Part shown: positions 53,927 to 61,082 of the stretch, piece after piece | Position numbering within the stretch: position 1 is the stretch's first letter | Layout: the number at the start of each line of letters is the position of its first letter | From: Brachybacterium epidermidis | Lineage (GTDB): Bacteria > Actinomycetota > Actinomycetes > Actinomycetales > Dermabacteraceae | Reading direction: 5' to 3' | DNA length: 64,000 bases | Assembly: GCF_015209585.1 (NCBI RefSeq) | Contig: NZ_JADEYR010000002.1 | Span: forward strand, 275,138 to 339,137 | Translations under genes and position numbers: made by a program | Notes under the pieces: generated by a model | What the model was told of the DNA's origin: nothing | What the model saw: only the letters and a program-made list of their open reading frames with translations | Database searches by the model: none

Positions 53927-54369
53927 ATGACCGGCTCCGATCCCATCCCATCCGTCGGCACCTGCTGCGGGGCGCGGCCTGGGTTGCCCCTGCGGCCGCT
54001 GTGGCTGTTGCAGCGCCCGCGGTCGCTGCCTCGCCAACGCCTCTCTTGGGAGGCATCCTCGCCGTGTCGTCCATCACGGGCAGTGGCCCCTCGGGTCGTA
54101 CGCAGACCATCACCATCAACGGCAGCGCTGCTTACCCGACGGCGGGCATCTGGATGGAGAATGTCCCGGCCACCCCGAATCCCACCGCGGCACGCTCCAC
54201 GCTCTACCTCCCCGCTGCGGCATATGCGGGCCTCAAGTGGGGGCAGGTCGGAACTGACCAGACGTGGACGATCCCGGCGCCGTACAGCACCGCGCGCCCC
54301 ATCAACGGTTACACCGCATATACCACCACCTACTTGAATCGGCCCAGGTTTGATGCCGCTGCTGTTTGA
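53927..54369 (+). pseudogene. Tat-leader secreted protein, frameshifted and cut by IS3
   Basis: CAGGAGGGCGCCA sits right before ATG 53927, but the frame it opens lacks an export signal. One frame over, IRRHLLRGAAWVAPAAAVAV is an obvious twin-arginine leader followed by SSITGSGPSGRTQTITINGS. So a small indel, probably in the short repeat ATCCCATCC, separates the start from the leader. The reading frame ends in an IS3 element near 54336, so the C-terminus is lost too. Only ~110 residues of mature sequence remain. Confidence 0.7.
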
Positions 54370-54379
54370 GTCGGGAAGG

Positions 54380-54724
54380 ATGGACAGGCAGCCGTGGAAG
54401 ATCGATTCCCAGCTGCGCGTGAGGTGCGTGCGGCTTGTCAGGGAACACCAGCAGGAGTACCCCACTCTGACCGCCGCAGTCACTGCGGTCGCTCGGCAAG
54501 AAGGCGTCTCGCGGGAGTCAGCACGGCGCTGGCTCGCGCAGGCCGAGGTCGACGACGGAACCCGCCCCGGGATCACGAGCGAGGAGTCCGCCGAGGTCGA
54601 ACGACTGAAGGCTGAGAACAAGCGGTTGCGCGAGGACAACGAGATTCTTCGCCGGGCTTCAATTTTCTTCGCGGGGGAGCTCGTCCCGCGCAAGCGGGGG
54701 GTGCCCCCACCCCGCAACCGCTGA
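54380..54724 (+). CDS. IS3-family OrfA with 27-base hairpin insertion near its end
   Basis: 114 residues. HTH region VTAVARQEGVSRESARRWLA and zipper RLKAENKRLREDNEILRRAS are normal. After FFAGEL the expected DPRNR becomes VPRKRGVPPPRNR because of an in-frame insertion (54684-54709) of the same hairpin type seen in two other transposases. Probably not functional because OrfB is deleted. Confidence 0.8.
   Translation: MDRQPWKIDSQLRVRCVRLVREHQQEYPTLTAAVTAVARQEGVSRESARRWLAQAEVDDGTRPGITSEESAEVERLKAENKRLREDNEILRRASIFFAGELVPRKRGVPPPRNR
54684..54709. repeat. Short GC hairpin element in IS3 OrfA (copy 3)
   Basis: TCCCGCGCAAGCGGGG then GGTGCCCCCA. CCCGC and GCGGG pair around GCAA. It ends in the same GGTGCCCCCA as copies 1 and 2. 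It adds nine codons without shifting the frame. Confidence 0.7.
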
Positions 54725-54954
54725 TCCTGGCGTTCATCGACGAGATGAGAGCCGAGGGCTACGCAGTCGAGCCGATCCTTCGCGTCCTGAGCCAGCAGGG
54801 CCTTGCGATCGCTGCACGGACCTACCGGGCCTGGAAGCGCCCGGCCCGCATCGCTGAGCGCACCGTCGCAGACGCCCTGGTAGAGGACAAAATCCGCGAG
54901 TAGAGTCCGAAGTGCTCCACTACGAGGCCCTCACCCCAGAGCCCGAACCCGCAA

Positions 54955-55411
54955 AGTAGCGGCAGAGATCCCGGGCCGATTCACCATCCGCGTGGCGCTC
55001 CTGGGGGTGACTATTCAGGGAACGCTCGCCGAAGTGGTGGACGGATCTGCCGTGGCGATCGAGGTCTTCCGGCTGGGCTGGCAGCCGGTGACGCCGGCAA
55101 ACGATGTCCTCTCGACTCTCGTCGGTGGAATCGTCGGCGTCGTCGAGGGTGCGGTGGACCTAGCATTCAGTCGTGACGGTGTTCTCGACACGGCTCTCGA
55201 CGGGGTGAACCAGCTCCTCGACGTGCTCTTCAGTGCTTTCGGTGACGGCGGTGTACTCGCGTTGACGGTGAATGCACAGAACGAAGCCGCCGAGTCGAGC
55301 TTCGTGCCGCCAGCGGAGTACACCGCGATCGAGCGCGGTAGATTCGACGTCGCCGCTCTGCACGTCGCCCTGCTGGACGGTGGTTCCCCGTCGGGTCTGC
55401 TGAATCTCTAG
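54955..55411 (+). pseudogene. C-terminal fragment of a surface protein (choice-of-anchor G-like)
   Basis: An open frame of ~150 codons starts in IS debris and ends at 55411. TAG joins at its left suggest it is only a tail. VDGSAVAIEVFRLGWQPVTP, LGGIVGVVEGAV-type text and VLALTVNAQNEAAES, plus ERGRFDVAALHVALLD, resemble C-terminal repeats of choice-of-anchor G proteins in actinobacteria. No anchor or start is left. Identification is tentative. Confidence 0.5.
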
Positions 55412-55517
55412 GTTGCTCGCGGCTCCGTCGGTAAGAACACGCCGCGTTGACTCCCCCGGCGTGACCCTCGATTTCGGGGGTTACGCGTGGGGTGGCGTTT
55501 CCCGCGCGTTTCCGGCG

Positions 55518-55690
55518 CCCGCCTCCGCCGGCTGCTCGCAGATCTCCTGCACGAACTCGATCACCGCTCTGCCGCCGTTGACGGGGCCGCCGGCGAGCTG
55601 GCCGTCGGCCCCCAGCAGCACCGCACTCGGCACGCTCGTACCGCCGAGCGCGGTGCGGGCGGTGAACTGCAGGTCGTGCAGCGCGTGCCC
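55518..55690 (-). pseudogene. 3' fragment of a second MauE-thioredoxin gene
   Basis: About 170 bases align with 51139-51309, the end of the intact MauE-Trx gene, with roughly one difference in twelve. Read on the minus strand: HDLQFTARTALGG, PSAVLLGADGQLAGGPVNGG, VIEFVQEI. The left end lacks a stop at the right place and the right end abuts an IS256 fragment. It is what remains of a paralogue. Confidence 0.8.
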
Positions 55691-56045
55691 TGATCACGGT
55701 CGTCGCGGACTGCTATCTCGCAGGTGTCTCCACGCGTCGCATGGACAAGCTCGTCAAACCCCTGGGCATCAACAGTCTCTCGAAGTCGCAGGTCAGCAGG
55801 ATGGCAGCAGATCTGGACGAGCACGTCGAGCAGTTCCGCCACCGGCCGCTGGACGAGGCCGGGCCCTGCACCTTCGTCTCCGCCGACGCGCTGACCATGA
55901 AGGCCCGTGAAGGTGGCCGCGTGATCAACGCTGTCGTCCTCCTAGCCACCGGCGCCAATGGCGACGGGCACCGCGAAGTGCTCGGCATGCGGGTCGCGAC
56001 CAGCGAGACCGGAGCTGCGTGGAATGGCTTCTTCGTCGACCTTGT
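55683..56045 (+). pseudogene. Internal fragment of IS256-family transposase
   Basis: ALITVVADCYLAGVSTRRM, LGINSLSKSQVSRMAADLDE, VSADALTMKAREGGRVINAV and GDGHREVLGMRVATSETGAA match the copy at 33.5-34.8 kb closely, with a deletion of about 15 residues between RRM and DKLVKPLG. Both ends are cut. It separates the MauE-Trx fragment from the ATP-grasp gene it truncated. Confidence 0.88.
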
Positions 56046-56843
56046 CGAACGACTACGAGCTCATGCACCTCCATGTCGCCACCGACCTCGCCGATCGGAT
56101 GCGCGAGCGCGGCATCCTCGTGCCCGGCGTCGACCGCGCCTGGCAGCTCGGCTGCGCCGACAAGCTCCGCATGGCCCAGCTGCTCGAGGGCATCGGGATG
56201 CCCACCCCGCGCACCGTCACCGGCGACGACGAGGCCGGCATCGCCGAGATCCCCGCCGCCTCCGAGCGCCTCGTGGTCAAGCACCGCCTCGGCAGCGGCT
56301 CCTCCGGGCTCGCGCTGGTCCCGGCCGACGGGGTCCGCGCCGCGATCGACGCCGCGATCGACTCCGCCCCCGCCCCGGCCGACGGCTCAGCCCCCAGCGG
56401 CCAGGATGTCGTGGTCCAACCCTGCCTGCCCGGGCTCGAGCACGGCGTGGACATCGTGGGCGATCTGCGCGAGCCCGGCGAGCTGCGGGCCGTGCTCGCC
56501 CGCCGCAAGGTGCGCATGCGCGCCGGCGAGACCGACAAGGCCGCCTCCGTGGATCCCGCACCCTTCGTCGCCAACGCCGAGAAGATCGCCCGCGCCGCGC
56601 AGCTCACCGGACTCATCGACACGGACATGTTCCTCGCCGAGGGCGGCGAGCCCTCCGTCATCGACATCAACCCCCCGCTTCGGCGGCGGCTACCCCTTCG
56701 TGCACCTCGCCGGGGCCGACGTCCCCCGCTACTACCTCGCCCGTGCGCTCGGCCTCGAGATCGACGAGGACTGGCGGGAGTACGCCCCCGGCGTCATCTC
56801 CGCCAACCACGAGAGCGTGCGCGTGACCTCGACGGAGGCTTGA
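56044..56843 (+). pseudogene. ATP-grasp enzyme, 5'-truncated and frameshifted at a C run
   Basis: Starts without a start codon at NDYELMHLHVATDLADRMRE, continues KLRMAQLLEGIGMPTPRTVT, VVKHRLGSGSSGLALV, DVVVQPCLPGLEHGVDIVGD and PSVIDINP. Then a run of six C (about 56671-56676) shifts the frame; removal of one C restores RFGGGYPFVHLAGADVPRYY and the end at 56843. The family is the carbamoyl-phosphate/RimK-like ATP-grasp ligases found in capsule and peptide-modification clusters. The N-terminal third was lost to the IS256 fragment. Confidence 0.8.
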
Positions 56844-56923
56844 CCCTGTCACCTGCGGTCCTCTTGCGGCTGGATAGGGGCGGAGCCTGCGATCGGGGCC
56901 TCCTGGCCGGACTCGACGGCGCC

Positions 56924-56929
56924 TATACT
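56924..56929 (+). promoter_or_regulatory. Candidate -10 box (TATACT) of the glycine-rich protein gene
   Basis: TATACT lies 62 bases before ATG 56991 in an otherwise GC-rich stretch. No good -35 is visible at 16-18 bases upstream, so regulator help or an alternative sigma factor is possible. Confidence 0.35.
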
Positions 56930-56990
56930 TGATCAAGACCACCGAGCCCGTGAGCCTCGGAACTCGCAGCCAGAAAGGCACCAGGCATCG

Positions 56991-58087
56991 ATGACCACAC
57001 CACACCAGCCCATTTCCCGACGGAGACTGGCCCGCACGGCGGCATGGGCGGTGCCGGCCGCAGCCGTGGCAGTCTCCGCCCCCGCTGTCGCCGCCTCGCC
57101 CTTCCAATGCCCGTCGCGGACGTACACGGCCGAGAGTCCCGGCTCCGGGGTGGGGCGGACCACCGGGACCTGGACGGTCCCCGCCGGGGTGACGCGGATC
57201 TGTGTGACCGTGGTCGGCGGCGGGGGCGGAGGCGCGCCAACGGCAGTACTGGAGGCGCCGGGACCCGTATCACCGGTGACCTGGCGGTGACGCCGGGCAC
57301 GGTCCTGTCCTGGACGGTCGGCGCAGGAGGGGTGCGACCGCCGACCACGGGCGTTCGCGTTCCCCCGGACGCAACCGGCGGTGGAGGATATGGCAAGGGC
57401 GGCGACGTGATCTTCAGTGCGGCGTCCGCCGGGGAGGCGACCAACAACAACGTGAGTGGATCAGGGGGTGGGTCCTCGGCCATCGTGATCGGCACGGAGG
57501 TGCTGGTCGTGGCAGGGGGCGGCGGTGGCGGTGGGGGCTCGGCGCTGACCTCGTCCGGGTACCCGCAGTTCAGCGGTGGCGCGGCGGTCGCGCGCTCGGC
57601 CGGAGCGAATGGCGGAGGATCGTCGACGTCGCACCCGAACGTGTCGAGCACCACGGCCACGACCAACGGGGGACGCGGCGGACCCGGCGGATCCGGCGGG
57701 CCCGCCGGCACAGGCGGACCCGCCGGGACCACGACCGTCGGCGCTCCCCAGAAGGAGCTCAGCTCCGTTAGCAGGGAGGGTGCAGCCGGTACGGCGGGGT
57801 TCACGGGGGCCGGCGCGAACGGTGTCCAGACGGCTTCAGCCACCACGTCGCACGTCTCCGCCGGAGGCGGAGGCGGCTACGGAGGCGGCGGGAGCGGAAG
57901 CTGCACGACCTTGCGGGTGCAGGGCACCGGCTCCACTCAGACCGCATCGATCTCCTTCGGCGGCGCCGGTGGAGCAGGAGGCAGCTATCGCAGCCCCCGG
58001 TTGAACAACAGCACTGTCTCCGCGGCCGCCAACGGCGCGGCGGAGGCGGGCACCCGTCGCCCGGGCTCCATCACCATCAACTTCTGA
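56991..58087 (+). pseudogene. Tat-exported glycine-rich surface protein, 2-bp frameshift
   Basis: ATG 56991 leads into ISRRRLARTAAWAVPAAAVA, a twin-arginine leader ending AASP. The mature start TGTWTVPAGVTRICVTVVGG is the entry of a known glycine-rich beta domain. At GGAGGCGCGCCAACGG (about 57228-57243) an extra CG pair shifts the frame; without it GGGGGANGSTGGAGTRITGD continues through long Gly/Ser tracts (VVAGGGGGGGG, GGRGGPGGSGGPAGTGGPAG) to RRPGSITINF at 58087. About 365 residues if restored. As it stands the product stops at 57288 after ~99 residues. Confidence 0.8.
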
Positions 58088-58141
58088 ACCGCCGGCACGG
58101 CGAAGCGCCCGTCGTGCGCCGACCGCTGGCGCTCCTTCCCT

Positions 58142-58176
58142 GAAGCGCCGTCTCCTGTCGCTGGAGACGGCGCTTC
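58142..58176. terminator. Strong hairpin terminator after the glycine-rich gene
   Basis: GAAGCGCCGTCTCC and GGAGACGGCGCTTC form a perfect 14-bp stem around a 7-base loop, 54 bases after the stop. No T run follows, as is common in actinobacteria. Confidence 0.75.
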
Positions 58177-58344
58177 GTGCTGTCCGGGCGCTGATCGGAC
58201 TGCCGGTGCGGCTTGCATGACTACGCAGGCCGCAGCGCTGCCCCCTTGCGCCCGGCTCATGGTCGCCGCTCTCCGGCCGTCGGTCAGCCGGCGGCTACCT
58301 GCCGGGAATCTGTGGACCGGCTTCACAAGGATCAGAACCTGACG

Positions 58345-58420
58345 GATGGTACGAACCGGCACCAGGCGGGCAAAGCGGACATCGACGGTGACGTCGCAGG
58401 TCCGAGAGCTTCGTACCATC
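58345..58420. repeat. 11-bp inverted repeat GATGGTACGAA/TTCGTACCATC
   Basis: Perfect arms at 58345-58355 and 58410-58420, 54 bases apart, lying just upstream of a GTG start with a strong ribosome site. They may be paired operator sites of a regulator or the ends of a lost element. Confidence 0.55.
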
Positions 58421-58435
58421 GGAAGAGGGGGAGTC

Positions 58436-58600
58436 GTGTCAATCATCTCTCTGCATGCCGTCCTGTGGCCCGCAGCATCCAGTCCGCGACGGATCAGCGA
58501 GGACGGGCAGCCCATCCGCGATGCCGGCCCCGACACCCTCTACGACCGGGACCTCCATCCCGCGCCGGTGCCGTTTAACCGTTCGACCAGCGCGTTCATC
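58436..58600 (+). pseudogene. 5' fragment of an unidentified gene
   Basis: GTG 58436, preceded by GAGGGGGAG, starts SIISLHAVLWPAASSPRRIS and DAGPDTLYDRDLHPAP. After about 50 codons it runs into an IS481-family fragment. I do not recognise the product. Its promoter region holds the 11-bp inverted repeat. Confidence 0.4.
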
Positions 58601-58759
58601 TCCCGGCACGAGCGCACCAGGATCTACACCCCCCGGCACAACGGGAAGATCGAGCGCTACCAACGGCTGATGAGCGACGAGTGCCTCTACGCCCGCCGCT
58701 ACGAATCCGAGACAGAACGGAGGGACGCGATCGGCGTTTGGAACCACCACTACAACTAC

Positions 58760-59073
58760 TGTGAGTCTTGGGGCGGCTGGTCTGGAACTGGCTGGCAGGT
58801 TGAGCGTCGTGCTGCTTCCGCGCCGAGGCCGTGGCTCTTACAACTATTCGCCCCCATCGGGTGCGTTTCGATGGACATGTCCGGCTCCGGCGTGGGGTGG
58901 CCGGCGCTCGCCCGGCCCACTCCGATGGCTTGATCAGAAGACTGTCCGTCCTCGTCCTCTCGGCGAGGTCGTGACTCATCACAGTATTGCCCCGAAGTGA
59001 CTTCCATCCAGGCTCGCGCCGGCCCGTAGCGGCCGCGTCATCAGTCCTGACTTGGAAGGAAATACGAACCGCC
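58760..59073 (+). ncRNA. Candidate bridge RNA region of IS110
   Basis: The ~310-base non-coding 5' end of the element has no supported reading frame. In IS110-group elements this region encodes the structured bridge RNA that pairs with target and donor DNA. I have not folded it; the call rests on element layout. Confidence 0.45.
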
Positions 59074-60144
59074 ATGGCCATCGTCGCGCATACCCGCCCG
59101 TTCGTCATCGGAGTGGATACCCATGCCCGCAACCACAGTTTCGCGGTCCTGACTGCAGCCACCGGCGAGCAAATCGCTGCCAAGCAGTTCCCGACGACGT
59201 CCGCGGGCCTGAATCGCGCCGTGGCCTGGGTCTCTCGTCTCATTGGCGGGAACCTGACCGCTCTATGGGGGATCGAAGGCGCCGCTACCTATGGCGCACG
59301 GCTCGCACGAGTCGTGCCCGACGCTGGCTACGAAGTCGCCGAGGCAGCCAGGATGGATGCTCGGACACATCATCGCGTTGGTAAGTCGGATCTCCTCGAT
59401 GCGCACCGCATCGGCGCCTCGGTACTGCCGCTGGAAGACGACCGGCTACGCCATCCCCGCTCCGACGCCGGCTTGCGTCCCGCGTTACGCGTCCTGACGA
59501 GCGCGCGGGAGAACATGAGCTCGGAGCGCACGGCCAGCGTCAACGCTCTCACCGCCCTGTTGCGCACCGCAGATCTTGGCCTCGATGCGCGGAAGCCGCT
59601 GACAAACGGGCAGATCACCGAGGTGGCGTCTTGGCGCACTCGAGTTGAAGACCTCGAGCTCGCGGCTGCTCGAGCCGAGGCTCACCGGCTGGCCAAGCGA
59701 GTTCGTGCTCTCGACATTGAGCTCGCCGACAACCGCTCGCAGCTCGAGGAGCTTCTGCGTCAGAGCAAAGCTGCCCCATTGCTGGACGTGATCGGCGTCG
59801 GGCCCGTGACCGCTGCAGTCGCCTATTCAGCATGGTCACACCGTGGGCGCTTGCGTGACGAAGCTGCCTTCGCGGCGTTGGCCGGCGTGAGTCCCATCCC
59901 TGCATCGTCGGGAAACACGACTCGCCACAGGCTGAATCGCGGAGGCGATCGAAGGCTCAATCGCGCGCTCCACATGGCCACGGTCACCCGAATGGTTCAC
60001 GACCCCGAGACACGCGCTTACGTTGACAGACGGCGAGCTGAGGGGCGCACGACAAAAGAGATCCGACGCTGCCTCAAGCGCTACCTCGCCCGGCGGATCT
60101 ATCGAACTCTCGAGGCGCTCCACGCGGCGCCGACCACGGCTTGA
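59074..60144 (+). CDS. IS110-family recombinase (DEDD transposase)
   Basis: 356 residues from ATG 59074. The RuvC-like N-terminus has VIGVDTHARNHSFAV (D), WGIEGAATYGARLA (E) and RVGKSDLLDAHRIG (D-x2-D). A coiled helical middle follows, then the C-terminal Tnp20 domain with DVIGVGPVTAAVAYSAW and GVSPIPASSGNTTRHRLNRG, which holds the catalytic serine. Full length and uninterrupted. Confidence 0.93.
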   Translation: MAIVAHTRPFVIGVDTHARNHSFAVLTAATGEQIAAKQFPTTSAGLNRAVAWVSRLIGGNLTALWGIEGAATYGARLARVVPDAGYEVAEAARMDARTHHRVGKSDLLDAHRIGASVLPLEDDRLRHPRSDAGLRPALRVLTSARENMSSERTASVNALTALLRTADLGLDARKPLTNGQITEVASWRTRVEDLELAAARAEAHRLAKRVRALDIELADNRSQLEELLRQSKAAPLLDVIGVGPVTAAVAYSAWSHRGRLRDEAAFAALAGVSPIPASSGNTTRHRLNRGGDRRLNRALHMATVTRMVHDPETRAYVDRRRAEGRTTKEIRRCLKRYLARRIYRTLEALHAAPTTA

Positions 60145-60163
60145 CAGACATAGAAGAGTCCAT

Positions 60164-60230
60164 CGGCCCCACACCGCCTGCGGCGATCAGCCCCCGGCCC
60201 CACACCGCCCGCGGCGATCAGCCCCCGGCC
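60164..60230. repeat. 31-bp tandem duplication at the IS110 junction
   Basis: CGGCCCCACACCGCC... repeats with a 31-base period and one mismatch, starting three bases from the right end of the IS110. It disrupts the IS481 frame and may record a faulty repair or an earlier insertion event. Confidence 0.85.
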
Positions 60231-60402
60231 TCACGCCTCCGCACCGGCGTCGACAACGTCATGACCAACTACATCTAACCGCCCTACGCGGGCATTAAGA
60301 AGGCCCTGCCCATCCGGCTGTCCCGCTGAGCCGAGCTGGTTCGATCACTGCGCCGCTGTGCTGGGCAACGCGCGTCCGGGAATTACGCTGGTGTGCTGGC
60401 CC

Positions 60403-60972
60403 TCAGGTATCACCTGTGCCCAGCCACCGGCCGAGCTCTGCGACGTGCCCCGCGATCACGTCGGCCGATCGGCGCGCCACCTCAGGGGACCGGCCGTAGG
60501 GATCCAGCACGTCGGCGGCCGAAAGCTGCGCACCCGACCGCGCCCAGGCGCGGATCCCGGCCCGATGCGCTCCTGCGCCCACGCCGGGGGGTGAGTCCGC
60601 TGACGCGCCGGAGTCAGCCAGCGCACCGGTTGAGGTGAGCATCACCGTGCGTAGCCCTACTGCGGGCCATTCCTCGATGATCCACGCCCGCTGCCGCTTG
60701 CTCATCGTCACGATCAGATCGGCACGCACCGCGGCAGCCTGATCCAGCTGCGCCCCGACCAGCCCGTCGGGCGAGAGGCCGAACCGTGCGAACTCCGGCA
60801 GCATCTCGGCGGCCACCGGCGCTCCTACCAGCGCCATCGTTCCCCTGGAGCGCACCTCGACTCCCGCCACGCCGCTCCCTGCAAGTCGGCGTCTCAGCAG
60901 TGCTTCGGCGAACGGTGACCGGCACACATTACCGGTGCACACCATGAGGATCGAGAAGGGCAAGGAGGCCAT
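60403..60972 (-). CDS. Low-molecular-weight protein-tyrosine phosphatase, second copy
   Basis: 189 residues from ATG 60972. ILMVCTGNVCRSPFAEALLR is the C-x5-R P-loop, and VLDPYGRSPEVARRSAD carries the acid aspartate. TMSKRQRAWIIEEWP parallels TMSRRQRTYLLDEFP in the copy at 50.3 kb, so they are paralogues with a longer insert here. Divergent from the MFS gene by 110 bases. Likely acts on BY-kinase or its substrates. Confidence 0.88.
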   Translation of the reverse strand: MASLPFSILMVCTGNVCRSPFAEALLRRRLAGSGVAGVEVRSRGTMALVGAPVAAEMLPEFARFGLSPDGLVGAQLDQAAAVRADLIVTMSKRQRAWIIEEWPAVGLRTVMLTSTGALADSGASADSPPGVGAGAHRAGIRAWARSGAQLSAADVLDPYGRSPEVARRSADVIAGHVAELGRWLGTGDT

Positions 60973-61082
60973 GCTCGAGTATGGCGGCGGTTGGTCCGTG
61001 CGGCGCAACTGGCGGCTCGGCCCGCTCCACCTCGCGCGCCCCCTCACACGCTTAGTCGGCGCCCGAGGCATATCCTGCACAG

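Larger units (their letters stand above)
54336..54957 (+). mobile_element. IS3-family remnant with internal deletion
   Basis: OrfA (54380-54724) is followed by the first ~60 codons of OrfB (LILAFIDEMRAEGYAVEPIL, RTYRAWKRPARIAERTVADA) and then jumps to a C-terminal tail (HYEALTPEPEPAK) at about 54912-54957. The central catalytic part is missing. Its left side ends the Tat-leader gene; its right side joins a surface-protein fragment. Confidence 0.75.
58760..60160 (+). mobile_element. IS110-family insertion sequence, apparently complete
   Basis: About 1401 bases inserted in an IS481 remnant with no terminal inverted repeats or target duplication, as expected for IS110. About 310 bases precede the transposase and only ~16 follow it, the IS110-group layout in which the bridge RNA lies upstream. 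Boundaries were set by restoring the IS481 reading frame. Confidence 0.82.
58601..60278 (+). pseudogene. IS481-family transposase C-terminal remnant, split by IS110
   Basis: ERTRIYTPRHNGKIERYQRL, YARRYESETERRDAIGVW and NHHYNY end at 58759. HRPHTACGDQPP resumes at 60161 and SRLRTGVDNVMTNYI ends at 60278. Joining the two sides restores HHYNYHRPHTACGDQPP, so IS110 entered precisely here. A 31-base tandem duplication at 60164-60230 breaks the frame of the second part. Confidence 0.82.
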
